From positions 1 through 23,938 of the forward strand of contig CAIXHI010000486.1 of NCBI GenBank assembly GCA_903919215.1: a DNA stretch of 23,938 bases, given 5' to 3'. Made by a program: the position numbers and the translations under genes. The notes under the pieces were generated by a model. That model was not told the DNA's origin. It did not search any database and saw only the letters and a list, made by a program, of their open reading frames with translations. The stretch is from an uncultured Acidimicrobiaceae bacterium. Its GTDB lineage: Bacteria > Actinomycetota > Acidimicrobiia > Acidimicrobiales > Ilumatobacteraceae. Every line of letters begins with the position of its first letter. The first letter of the stretch is position 1. Shown here one piece after another: positions 14,942 through 22,817 of this stretch.

Positions 14942-16672
14942 ATGGCCGATCCCCTCCACACCATCTCGGCGACGCTGCGCAATGCGTTCGCGACAGTCAC
15001 CGGACTGCCCGCCGAGGGCATCGACCCCGTCGTGCGCCCCAGCGACCGTGCCGACGCGCAGGTCAACGGTGCACTGGCACTCGCCAAGCAGGTCGGTCGC
15101 AACCCGCGCGAGGTGGCCGACGCCGTCGTCGCCACTGGCGCGCTGGCGGCAGTGTGTAGCGCCGTCGAGGTCGCCGGCCCGGGCTTCATCAACCTCACGT
15201 TCACCGAGGCCTTTCTCGCCGAACAGTTGACTGCGACAGCCGGCGATGCCCGCCTCGGGGTGCGTCCGGCAGCCGTGGCCGAGCGTGTCATCGTCGACTA
15301 CTCGGCGCCCAACGTGGCCAAGGAAATGCACGTCGGCCACCTGCGCAGCACGGTCATCGGCGACAGCATCGTGCGCCTGCTGCAGTTCGTCGGCCACGAG
15401 GTCGTGCGCGAGAACCACATCGGCGACTGGGGAACTCCGTTCGGCATGCTCATCGAACACTTGCTCGATCTCGGCGACTCGGCCGCGATCGACATGTCCG
15501 ACCCGAACCCGTTCTACCAAGCGGCCCGCGCCAAGTTCGACACCGACGACGACTTCAAGAGCCGTGCCCGCGACCGCGTTGTCGCGTTGCAGAGCGGCGA
15601 CCCCGCGACGCTCGCGATCTGGCAGCGGTTGGTCGACAACAGCGCCGAGTACTTCGACATCGTCTACCGCCAGCTCGGTGTGCTGCTGACGCACGCCGAC
15701 CTGATGGGCGAGAGCGCCTACCACGACAAGCTTGCCGGTGTCGTCGAGCAGTTGGCGGCGAAGGGACTGCTCGAGCAGAGCGAGGGCGCCGACGTGGTGT
15801 TCGTGCCCGGCTACACCAACCGTGATGGCGACCCGCTGCCGCTGATCGTGCAGAAGGGTCACGGCGGGTTCAACTACGCCACCAGCGACCTTGCGTGCGT
15901 GATCGATCGTGTCGACCGCCTCGGCGCCACGATGCTGGTGTACGTCGTTGGCTCGCCGCAGGCACAACACCTGGCGATGGTGTTCAAGGTTGCCGAGATG
16001 GCCGGCTGGCTGGCCCCGCCGGCACACGCGGTGCACGTCGGCTTCGGCAGCGTGTTGGGCGCCGACCGCAAGATGTACAAGACCCGCAGCGGCGAGAACG
16101 TGAAGCTGCAGGCGCTGCTCGACGAAGGTGTGCAGCGCGCGGCTGCGGCCGTTGCCGAGAAGAACCCGGAGATGCCCGCCGACGAACAGGCCGCCGTTGG
16201 CCGCATGGTGGGTATCGGTGCGATCAAGTACGCCGACCTCAGCACTGATCGCATCAAGGACTACGCCTTCGACTGGGATCGGATGTTGGCCTTCGAGGGC
16301 AACACGGCCCCGTACCTGCAGTACGCGCATGCCCGCATCTGCAGCATCTTTCGCCGTGCGGGTGTCGAGCGCGCCCCGGTGCGCGCGACAGCCGTGTCGC
16401 TCGCTGAACCACAAGAGCGGGCCTTGGCCTTGGCGCTGCTGCAGTTCGACGCGGTCGTGCACGACACGGTGGAGAAGTTCGCACCGCACCGCCTGTGCAC
16501 CTATCTGTTCGACCTGGCGCAGGCCTTCACCGGGTTCTACGAAGCGTGTCCGGTGCTGAAGGACGGCTACGAAGCGACCCGCGAGTCGCGCCTCGCACTC
16601 TGCGACCTCACCGCGCGCACCCTGCAGCAGGGTCTCGCCTTGCTGGGTATCGACGCCCCCGAGCGGATGTGA
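14942..16672 (+). CDS. argS: Arginyl-tRNA synthetase
   Basis: A 576-aa class-I synthetase that charges tRNA-Arg with arginine. The N-terminal Add-1 type domain (1-110, with the GPGFINLTF region) is followed by the HIGH motif in APNVAKEMHVGHLRST (HVGH at 130-133), GDWGTPFGML, and the KMSKS-equivalent loop KMYKTRSG (377-384). The DALR anticodon-binding domain (about 450-576) includes QYAHARICSIFRRA and ends in a conserved GLALLGIDAPERM. Length and motif order are normal for bacterial ArgRS. ATG 14942 is supported by the N-terminal domain. The downstream lysA begins one base after its stop (TGACATG), so the two are probably co-translated. A tRNA-Arg gene lies nearby. Confidence 0.98.
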   Translation: MADPLHTISATLRNAFATVTGLPAEGIDPVVRPSDRADAQVNGALALAKQVGRNPREVADAVVATGALAAVCSAVEVAGPGFINLTFTEAFLAEQLTATAGDARLGVRPAAVAERVIVDYSAPNVAKEMHVGHLRSTVIGDSIVRLLQFVGHEVVRENHIGDWGTPFGMLIEHLLDLGDSAAIDMSDPNPFYQAARAKFDTDDDFKSRARDRVVALQSGDPATLAIWQRLVDNSAEYFDIVYRQLGVLLTHADLMGESAYHDKLAGVVEQLAAKGLLEQSEGADVVFVPGYTNRDGDPLPLIVQKGHGGFNYATSDLACVIDRVDRLGATMLVYVVGSPQAQHLAMVFKVAEMAGWLAPPAHAVHVGFGSVLGADRKMYKTRSGENVKLQALLDEGVQRAAAAVAEKNPEMPADEQAAVGRMVGIGAIKYADLSTDRIKDYAFDWDRMLAFEGNTAPYLQYAHARICSIFRRAGVERAPVRATAVSLAEPQERALALALLQFDAVVHDTVEKFAPHRLCTYLFDLAQAFTGFYEACPVLKDGYEATRESRLALCDLTARTLQQGLALLGIDAPERM

Positions 16673-16673
16673 C

Positions 16674-17975
16674 ATGAACCCCGTACCTCTCTCCCTGCTG
16701 CCCGACACCGCTGAGGTGCAGGCCGACGGATCCCTGCGGATCGGTGGCTGCGACCTGCTGGAGGTCGCCGCCGAGTTCGGCACCCCGGCATTCGTCTACG
16801 ACGAGGCACACCTGCGCGCCCGCTGCCGTGAAGCCGTTGCGGCGTTCGGTCCCGGTCGCGCGGTGTACGCCACGAAGGCGTTCCTCTGTGGCGCCATGGC
16901 ACGTCTGGCGTACGAGGAAGGCATGTTGCTCGATGTCGCCAGTGGCGGCGAGTTGTTCGTCGCGTTGCACGCAGGGGTTCCCGCCGATGCGCTCACACTG
17001 CACGGCAACAACAAGAGCGTCGCCGAACTGCGTATGGCCATCGAGGCCGGTGTGCGCCACATCGTGGTCGACAGCTTCGACGAGCTCGACCGTCTCGACG
17101 CGCTCCACGCCGAGGGACTGGCGGTGCCGAAGGTCATTCCGCGGATCACACCCGGTGTGCACGCGCACACGCACGAGTTCATCGCCACCGGCCAGGACGA
17201 CAGCAAGTTCGGTTTCAACCTTGGCAACGGCGATGCGCAGCGCGCGGTCGACCGCATGCGCCGTTCACCGTCGGTGCATCTCGAGGGTGTGCACTGCCAC
17301 ATCGGCAGCAACGTGTTCGACGCCGCCAGCTTCGGCCGAGCTGCAGAGGTGATGGCGAAGTTCGCCGCGCCGCTCGACCTTCCCGAACTCGTGCTCGGTG
17401 GCGGCCTTGGCGTGGCGTACGTCGCGGGCGAAGAAGCGCCCACCATCACGCAGTGGGGCAACGTGCTGCTCGACGCGTGTCAGGCACTCGGAGTACGCAG
17501 CGCGGTCAGCGTCGAGCCGGGTCGCAGCATCGTCGCCCAGGCGGCCGTCACGCTCTACACCGTGGGCACGATCAAGGACATCCCCGGTGTGCGCAGGTAC
17601 GTCAGCGTCGACGGTGGCATGAGCGACAACCCTCGCCCAGTCCTCTATGGGAGCGGCTACGAGGCGTTCGTGCCGCGCGATGTGTTGGCCGAACGGACGA
17701 TGAGCGCTCGCCTGGTGGGCAAGCACTGCGAGAGCGGCGATGTGCTGATCTTCGATGCCGGCCTCCCCGCCGATCTGCGCATCGGCGACGTGTTGGCCAC
17801 CCCGGTCACCGGCGCCTACGGCTACAGCATGGCCAGCAACTACAACAAGCTCACCCGGCCGCCGGTCGTGTTCGTGCGCGACGGTGTGGCCCGACTCGTG
17901 GTGCGCCGCGAGTCCTTCGAGGATCTGGTGCGGTGCGACCTGGGCCCGGAAACGCTCGTAGCCTGCATTCCGTGA
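16674..17975 (+). CDS. lysA: Diaminopimelate decarboxylase
   Basis: A 433-aa fold-type III PLP enzyme that decarboxylates meso-diaminopimelate to L-lysine, the last step of lysine synthesis. Seen: Lys68 in YATKAF (Schiff base), HGNNKS (110-115), the HCHIGSN region (207-213), the glycine-rich phosphate loop LGGGLGVAY (241-249), EPGRSIVAQAA, and the second-subunit active-site Cys352 in HCESGD. CESGD is the feature that separates DapDC from ornithine and arginine decarboxylases. It starts one base after the argS stop, and its TGA overlaps the GTG of hom, so argS-lysA-hom form one unit. Length is normal. Confidence 0.98.
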   Translation: MNPVPLSLLPDTAEVQADGSLRIGGCDLLEVAAEFGTPAFVYDEAHLRARCREAVAAFGPGRAVYATKAFLCGAMARLAYEEGMLLDVASGGELFVALHAGVPADALTLHGNNKSVAELRMAIEAGVRHIVVDSFDELDRLDALHAEGLAVPKVIPRITPGVHAHTHEFIATGQDDSKFGFNLGNGDAQRAVDRMRRSPSVHLEGVHCHIGSNVFDAASFGRAAEVMAKFAAPLDLPELVLGGGLGVAYVAGEEAPTITQWGNVLLDACQALGVRSAVSVEPGRSIVAQAAVTLYTVGTIKDIPGVRRYVSVDGGMSDNPRPVLYGSGYEAFVPRDVLAERTMSARLVGKHCESGDVLIFDAGLPADLRIGDVLATPVTGAYGYSMASNYNKLTRPPVVFVRDGVARLVVRRESFEDLVRCDLGPETLVACIP

Positions 17976-19255
17976 AGCTCATCAGGGTCGGTGTCCTCGG
18001 TTGCGGCAATGTCGGCGCGCCGCTCGTTTCGCTCATCGCCCGTCAGCAGGCAGTCATCGAGGCACGCAAAGGTGTGCGCCTCGAAGTCGTGGCCGTGGCG
18101 GTGCGCACTCTCGCGAAGGTGCGCGACATCACGTTGCCCGACGGGGCGCTGACCACCGATGCGCTGGCCGTTGTCAACAATCCCGATGTCGACGTCGTGG
18201 TCGAGTTGATCGGTGGTGTCGAGCCGGCTCGTGAACTGATCACCACTGCGCTGCGCAACGGCAAGCCGGTGATCACCGGCAACAAGGAACTGCTCGCCAA
18301 ACATGGCGCCGAGCTGTACGCGCTCGCCGATGAGTTGGGCGTCGACCTGCTGTTCGAGGCGGCCGTCGCCGGTGGCATTCCCATCGTGCGCGCACTGCGC
18401 GAGAGCCTGCGCGGTGAACCCGTCAGCCGCATCATGGGCATCATCAACGGCACCACCAACTTCATCCTGACGAAGATGACCGAAGAGGGCGCCGAGTACG
18501 CGGATGTGCTGGCCGAGGCCCAGGCCCTCGGGTACGCCGAAGCCGATCCCACCGCCGACGTGGAGGGCTACGACGCCGGGGCCAAAGCAGCGATCATGGC
18601 GTGTATCGCGTTCGGTGCCGACGTCGTCGCTGGCGATGTGCACCACGAGGGCATCAGCATGCTGTCGGCCGCCGACATCACGATGGCCAAGCGCCTCGGC
18701 TATGTGGTCAAGCTGTTGGGCATCGCCGAACAGGATCGCGCCACGGGTGCCATCGGTGTGCGCGTGCACCCGACGATGGTGCCTTTCACCCACCCGCTCG
18801 CCAGCGTTCGTCTGGCCTACAACGCAGTGTTCGTCGAGGGCGACTCAGTCGGCTCGCTGATGTTCTACGGCCGCGGCGCGGGTGGCGACCCCACCGCCAG
18901 CGCCGTGCTCGGCGACGTGATCGACGCCGCCACGAACCTGTCGAAGAACACGCATGCAACGCTTGGTGCGTTCCCGCGGGCCACTATCCGCCCGATCGAC
19001 GAGATCACCACCGAGTACTTGCTGAGCATGGACGTCGCCGACCGTCCCGGTGTCTTGCACGCGGTCACCGGTGTGTTCGCCCGCCACGGTGTCAGCATCC
19101 GTGCCGCCGAGCAGGAGGGTCACGGCGCCGATGCCCGCCTCGTGTTCATCACCCACGATGCCGTTGAGGCATCGCTGCAGGCCACCGTCGGAGAACTCCG
19201 TGAGCTCGACGAAGTGCTGAAGGTCGGTACTGTCCTACGCGTGATCAAGGGCTGA
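17972..19255 (+). CDS. hom: Homoserine dehydrogenase with C-terminal ACT domain
   Basis: A 427-aa monofunctional homoserine dehydrogenase, which reduces aspartate semialdehyde to homoserine. GTG 17972 overlaps the lysA stop as GTGA and directly precedes the Rossmann motif VGVLGCGNVG (6-15). The catalytic domain shows TGNKELLAKHG (Lys105), AAVAGGIP, IINGTTNFIL and GYAEADPTADVEGYDAGAK (Lys205), which positions the substrate. The C-terminal ACT domain (about 350-420, MDVADRPGVLHAVTGVFARH) is the usual site for feedback inhibition by threonine, and its presence suggests that control. No aspartokinase is fused to it. It ends one base before thrC (TGACATG). Confidence 0.97.
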   Translation: MKLIRVGVLGCGNVGAPLVSLIARQQAVIEARKGVRLEVVAVAVRTLAKVRDITLPDGALTTDALAVVNNPDVDVVVELIGGVEPARELITTALRNGKPVITGNKELLAKHGAELYALADELGVDLLFEAAVAGGIPIVRALRESLRGEPVSRIMGIINGTTNFILTKMTEEGAEYADVLAEAQALGYAEADPTADVEGYDAGAKAAIMACIAFGADVVAGDVHHEGISMLSAADITMAKRLGYVVKLLGIAEQDRATGAIGVRVHPTMVPFTHPLASVRLAYNAVFVEGDSVGSLMFYGRGAGGDPTASAVLGDVIDAATNLSKNTHATLGAFPRATIRPIDEITTEYLLSMDVADRPGVLHAVTGVFARHGVSIRAAEQEGHGADARLVFITHDAVEASLQATVGELRELDEVLKVGTVLRVIKG

Positions 19256-19256
19256 C

Positions 19257-20645
19257 ATGAGTAGTACCCGATATGTCTCCACCCGTGGCGCGGCCCCCGA
19301 ACTGGGGTTCACCGAGGTGCTGCTCGCCGGCCTTGCGAACGACGGCGGGCTCTACGTGCCTCAGTCGTGGCCTGCGCTGCCGGCCCGCATTCCTGGTGCC
19401 ACGTACGCCGAGCGTGCGGCGCAGGTCATCCAACTGTTCGTCGGTGACGACCTGCCTGCCGACACGGTGCTGCGTCTGTGCAATGAGGCCTACGCGACGT
19501 TTGCCCATCCGGCCGTGGTGCCGTTGGTGCAACTGCACGATGAGCACTTCGTGCAGGAGTTGTTCCACGGGCCGACGCTGGCGTTCAAGGATGTCGCGCT
19601 GCAGCTCGTCGGCCGCCTGTTCGACGCCGTGCTGCGCGACCAGGGTCGGCGAGTCACCATCGTCGGCGCTACCAGCGGCGACACCGGTTCGGCGGCGATC
19701 GACGGTGTCAAGGACTGCGCCAACGTCGACATCGTCATCCTCTACCCGCACCACCGCACCAGCGAGGTGCAGCGCAAGCAGATGACGACGGTGCAATCGC
19801 CCAATGTGCGCGTGGTGGCGGTCGAGGGCACGTTCGACGATTGCCAGGACATGGTGAAGGCCATGTTCAACGACGTCGAGTTCCGCGAACGGATGCAGCT
19901 CAGCGCTGTGAACAGCATCAACTGGGCGCGGGTGATGGCGCAGATCGTGTACTACATCGCCGCCACCGATCTGTTGGCCGGACCGATCAACGTGTGCGTG
20001 CCCAGCGGCAACTTCGGCAACGTGTTCAGCGGCTGGATTGCCCGCCGCATGGGCGCCCCGATCGACCAACTGATCGTCGCCTCCAACGCCAACGACATCC
20101 TTGAGCGGTTCATCAACCGCAACGACATGAGTGCCGCTCCCGTGGTGCCGTCGCTGAGTCCCAGCATGGACATTCAAGTGTCGTCGAACTTCGAGCGTCT
20201 GCTGTTCGAGATGAACGGTCGCGACGGTGGCCTCACGGCCGAACAACTGCAGCGGTTCCGTTCGAGCGGTTCGTTGTCGATTGAGCCCGATCAGCGTGCA
20301 GCGCACCTCGACGGCCGCTTTCAAGCGGCTCGCCTCGACGACAGCGAAACGCTGGAGGTCATCGCCCGCACGTACCGCGAGGCGGGCATGTTGCTCGACC
20401 CGCACTCGGCGGTCGGCGTCGGCGCGGCCGAGAAGCTGCGCCTGCTCGGCACGCTCACCGGCACCACGGTGACGTTGGCGACGGCCCACCCGGCGAAGTT
20501 CCCCGACGCCGTCGAGCGCGCCACCGGTGTGCGCCCGCCGCTGCCGCCGCACCTGGCCGACCTGTTCGACCTCCCCGAACACCTCACCGTGCTGCCCAAC
20601 GACCTCGCCGCGGTCCAGCACTTCGTCGCCACCGCCTTCCGCTGA
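19257..20645 (+). CDS. thrC: Threonine synthase (long form)
   Basis: A 462-aa PLP enzyme that converts O-phosphohomoserine to threonine. The N-terminus YVSTRG and DGGLYVPQSWP is typical of the long threonine-synthase class (E. coli and Corynebacterium type, as I recall) rather than the shorter class of about 350 aa found in Mycobacterium. The Schiff-base lysine is Lys111 in LAFKDVA. The phosphate-binding region GATSGDTGSAAI is clear, followed by VPSGNFGNVFSGW and the C-terminal HPAKFPDAVE. It follows hom by one base. Homoserine kinase (thrB), which makes its substrate and is commonly the next gene, is not present. The stop codon is followed after 2 bp by a tandem 50-bp repeat. Confidence 0.97.
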   Translation: MSSTRYVSTRGAAPELGFTEVLLAGLANDGGLYVPQSWPALPARIPGATYAERAAQVIQLFVGDDLPADTVLRLCNEAYATFAHPAVVPLVQLHDEHFVQELFHGPTLAFKDVALQLVGRLFDAVLRDQGRRVTIVGATSGDTGSAAIDGVKDCANVDIVILYPHHRTSEVQRKQMTTVQSPNVRVVAVEGTFDDCQDMVKAMFNDVEFRERMQLSAVNSINWARVMAQIVYYIAATDLLAGPINVCVPSGNFGNVFSGWIARRMGAPIDQLIVASNANDILERFINRNDMSAAPVVPSLSPSMDIQVSSNFERLLFEMNGRDGGLTAEQLQRFRSSGSLSIEPDQRAAHLDGRFQAARLDDSETLEVIARTYREAGMLLDPHSAVGVGAAEKLRLLGTLTGTTVTLATAHPAKFPDAVERATGVRPPLPPHLADLFDLPEHLTVLPNDLAAVQHFVATAFR

Positions 20646-20647
20646 CC

Positions 20648-20697
20648 AAGTCGGCGTTCAGAGCAGACCGCCCCGGACTTCAGCGCCGACTTGGGGG
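20648..20697 (+). repeat. 50-bp repeat, copy 1, hairpin-forming
   Basis: This 50-bp unit starts AAGTCGGCG and ends CGCCGACTTGGGGG. It is identical to the unit at 20709-20758; an 11-bp spacer separates them. Its arms pair (AAGTCGGCG 20648-20656 with CGCCGACTT 20684-20692). In this copy the stem extends outward to CC/GG, giving 11 bp. The loop of about 27 nt contains CCGCCCCGG. It begins 2 bp after the thrC stop, so it would fold in the 3' end of the mRNA and could act in termination or RNA stability. No T-tract follows. Confidence 0.9.
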
Positions 20698-20708
20698 TGC
20701 CGTGACGA

Positions 20709-20758
20709 AAGTCGGCGTTCAGAGCAGACCGCCCCGGACTTCAGCGCCGACTTGGGGG
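20709..20758 (+). repeat. 50-bp repeat, copy 2, hairpin-forming
   Basis: This is an exact second copy of the 20648-20697 unit, repeating at a period of 61 bp. It has the same 9-bp stem, AAGTCGGCG (20709-20717) with CGCCGACTT (20745-20753), but lacks the outer CC/GG extension. Complete identity over 50 bp in non-coding DNA points to recent duplication or a mobile/dispersed repeat family. Only two copies occur in this window. Confidence 0.9.
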
Positions 20759-20770
20759 AACGCGGCCGCG

Positions 20771-20800
20771 TTGCGGACAGGTGTTCGGGCGGAGTACAGT
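20771..20800 (+). promoter_or_regulatory. Putative sigma-70-type promoter for rho
   Basis: TTGCGG (20771-20776) and TACAGT (20795-20800) are separated by 18 bp, a fair match to TTGACA/TATAAT. It lies just after the tandem repeats and about 160 bp before the rho start codon, which would give rho a long leader. This would allow rho to be transcribed apart from thrC. The placement is inferred from sequence alone. Confidence 0.45.
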
Positions 20801-20806
20801 TCCCCA

Positions 20807-20822
20807 GTCCGGTTCGCCGGGC
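20807..20822 (+). promoter_or_regulatory. UUCG-tetraloop hairpin in the rho leader
   Basis: CCGG-TTCG-CCGG (20809-20820) is an ideal stable tetraloop hairpin, extended by a T-G wobble and a G-C pair. It would sit at the very start of the inferred rho mRNA leader. The rest of the leader (20823-20958) shows no gene I can support. Rho is autoregulated in E. coli through its leader; whether this hairpin takes part in something similar is unknown. Confidence 0.4.
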
Positions 20823-20958
20823 GATCCTTGTTGCATCCGGTCTGAACGGCTGATGGAGCGACAGGGTTCTCGCACCCAGGCGATGGGGTCGCCGGCAGCG
20901 TTCTACTGCCCGCTCGGTTTCCATCCGCCTTCCCTCTTTCCCAGGAAGCAGGTGGCCG

Positions 20959-22734
20959 GTGGCCGCGGAAGCATTAGAGCAGTCGATGCTCGAATCGAAG
21001 GACAAGGATCAGTTGCTCGCGATTGCGCAGGCGCTGGGCATCAAGACGACAGCACGTGCCGCCAAGGCGACGCTGATCGCAAAGATCTTGGAGAGCACCG
21101 GCGTTGGCCCGACTGCTGCCGAGGCGCCCGCCGAATCTGGCGCGCCGGAGGCCGCCGCCGCTGCCCCCGAGGCCCACTCGGCAGCCGCAGCGGACGAGGT
21201 CATTCTCGGGCCCGATGGCGAACCGCTGGCCAATTGGGAGGCCGACCTGGTGCGTCGTGGTGAGGTTGAGCGCCCGGCGGCGCCCGCATCGAGCGGCAAC
21301 GACGACGACGGTGACGACGACGACAGCGACGACGACGAGGCTGATGGTCAGTCCGAGGGGGAGAGCCGCAACGCTCGCCGCCGTCGGCGTCGCCGCAATA
21401 AGAACCGTTCTGGCGAAGGTGGCGAGGCCCAGCCCGCCCAGCAGTCGGCCGCCGGCCAACAGCCGGCCGCCGGCCAGCAGCACGGACAGCAGTCCGGACA
21501 CGGGCAGGCTCCCCAGCAGCAGACCCCGCGCGACCGTGACCGTGAGCGTGACCGCGATCGCGAACGCCCCGGCCGCGACGATCTCACCGAGGCCCCGGGG
21601 CTGGAGCCCGTCGAAGTGTCGGGGTATCTCGATCTGCGCGACGAGGGATACGGCTTCCTGCGGGCCAACGGCTACCTGCCGTCGCGTGACGACGCCTACG
21701 TTCCGGTGAAACTCACCCGCCAGTTGGGTCTGCGCAAGGGCGACCATGTCACCGGCCTCAGCCGCCCCGCCGGTCGCAACGAGAAGAACCCGGCGCTCCT
21801 GGAGATCCGCACTGTCAACGGTCGCGACCCGGAAGAGGCCCGCAACCGTCCGAAGTTCGAAGACCTCACCGCAATCTTCCCCGACGAGCGCCTGCGCCTC
21901 GAGATGCTCAACGATCCGTACAACATGACGGTGCGCATCATCGACCTCATGTCGCCGATCGGCAAGGGTCAGCGCGGCATCATCGTCTCGCCCCCGAAGG
22001 CTGGCAAGACGACGGTCATGAAGACGATCGCCACCGCCATCGAGGCCAACCACCCCGAGGTCAAGCTGATCGTGCTGCTGCTCGACGAGCGGCCCGAAGA
22101 GGTCACCGACATGCGCCGTACGGTCAAGGGTGAGGTCGTTGCCAGCACCTTCGATCGTCCCAGCGAGGAGCACACACACGTCGCCGAACTGGTGATCGAG
22201 AAGGCCAAGCGCCTCGTCGAGATGGGTGAAGACGTCGTCATCATCCTCGACGGCATCACCCGCCTCAGCCGCGCCTACAACCTGGCCGCCCCGCCGAGCG
22301 GACGCATCCTGTCGGGCGGTATCGACGCCGGTGCGCTGTACCCGCCGAAGAAGTTCTTCGGTGCCGCACGCAACGTCGAGGAGGGTGGCTCGCTCACCAT
22401 CCTCGCCACCGCGCTGGTGGAGACGAACAGCCGCATGGACGAGGCGATCTTCGAGGAGTTCAAGGGCACCGGCAACATGGAGCTGCGCCTCGATCGCCGC
22501 CTCGCCGAACGCCGCATCTTCCCGGCAATCGACGTCGATGCGTCCAGTACCCGTCACGAGGAGCTGTTGTTCGACAAGAAGCAGCTGCAGCTCGTCTGGA
22601 AGCTGCGCCGCGTGCTCAGCGGCATGGCCGCCGACGGCAACCCGGCAGCGGGCCTGGAGTTGTTGCAGGACCGGCTGAAGTCGTTCCGCACCAACGCCGA
22701 GTTCCTGGCCGAGATCGCCAAGCAGCCGCTCTGA
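20959..22734 (+). CDS. rho: Transcription termination factor Rho with long N-terminal extension
   Basis: A 591-aa hexameric RNA helicase. After a SAP-like Rho-N helical domain (about 10-48) comes an insertion of roughly 160 residues (50-212), low-complexity and strongly patterned: Ala/Glu/Pro-rich, then acidic (NDDDGDDDDSDDDEAD, 114-129), then basic (RRRRRRR, 140-146), Gln/Ala-rich (160-190) and RDRDRERDRDRER (191-203). The RNA-binding cold-shock-like domain follows (GYLDLRDEGYGFLRANGYL, 222-240). The motor domain has Walker A PPKAGKT (345-351), Walker B VVIILDG (426-432) and the Q- and R-loop region GGIDAGALYPPKKFFGAARN (453-472). Such extensions are usual in high-GC actinobacteria. GTG 20959 is chosen because it begins the Rho-N domain, with AGGTGG just upstream. 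rpmE follows 83 bp later, the normal order. Confidence 0.97.
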   Translation: MAAEALEQSMLESKDKDQLLAIAQALGIKTTARAAKATLIAKILESTGVGPTAAEAPAESGAPEAAAAAPEAHSAAAADEVILGPDGEPLANWEADLVRRGEVERPAAPASSGNDDDGDDDDSDDDEADGQSEGESRNARRRRRRRNKNRSGEGGEAQPAQQSAAGQQPAAGQQHGQQSGHGQAPQQQTPRDRDRERDRDRERPGRDDLTEAPGLEPVEVSGYLDLRDEGYGFLRANGYLPSRDDAYVPVKLTRQLGLRKGDHVTGLSRPAGRNEKNPALLEIRTVNGRDPEEARNRPKFEDLTAIFPDERLRLEMLNDPYNMTVRIIDLMSPIGKGQRGIIVSPPKAGKTTVMKTIATAIEANHPEVKLIVLLLDERPEEVTDMRRTVKGEVVASTFDRPSEEHTHVAELVIEKAKRLVEMGEDVVIILDGITRLSRAYNLAAPPSGRILSGGIDAGALYPPKKFFGAARNVEEGGSLTILATALVETNSRMDEAIFEEFKGTGNMELRLDRRLAERRIFPAIDVDASSTRHEELLFDKKQLQLVWKLRRVLSGMAADGNPAAGLELLQDRLKSFRTNAEFLAEIAKQPL

Positions 22735-22744
22735 CCTGGGCTGT

Positions 22745-22766
22745 GCACCCTGGAAATACTGGGTGC
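22745..22766 (+). other. Hairpin between rho and rpmE
   Basis: GCACCC (22745-22750) and GGGTGC (22761-22766) form a perfect 6-bp stem with a 10-nt loop, 10 bp after the rho stop and 51 bp before rpmE. It lacks a T-tract. It may be a weak terminator for rho, a processing site, or part of an L31 leader structure; RNA leaders of rpmE are known in actinobacteria, but I cannot match this one to them. Confidence 0.35.
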
Positions 22767-22784
22767 CTCGCCGAAATCCGCCGC

Positions 22785-22817
22785 TACACTGCGTCGCCTA
22801 GTTCGTAAGAGGATGAG
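22785..22817 (+). promoter_or_regulatory. rpmE -10 element and ribosome binding site
   Basis: TACACT (22785-22790) is a good -10 match, though no -35 is visible at 16-18 bp upstream. The strong Shine-Dalgarno AAGAGGA (22807-22813) lies 4 nt before ATG 22818. Together they suggest a separate promoter for rpmE with a short leader of about 20 nt. Confidence 0.5.

Noticed and set aside
14777..16783. A 668-codon open frame on the minus strand opposite argS
   Set aside because: It lies antisense to an unmistakable full-length ArgRS and shows no recognisable domain. Long antisense frames are expected in GC-rich DNA with strong third-position bias.
20648..20758. Possible minimal CRISPR array
   Set aside because: There are only two repeats, the spacer is 11 bp, each repeat is a long hairpin, and no cas genes are near.
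20853..21263. Upstream open frame in the rho leader starting at ATG 20853 and overlapping rho
   Set aside because: It has no Shine-Dalgarno sequence, lacks protein-like composition and extends out of frame through the rho coding region.
20974..22557. A 527-codon minus-strand open frame opposite rho
   Set aside because: It is the complement of the Rho coding sequence, including its low-complexity repeats, and has no family features.
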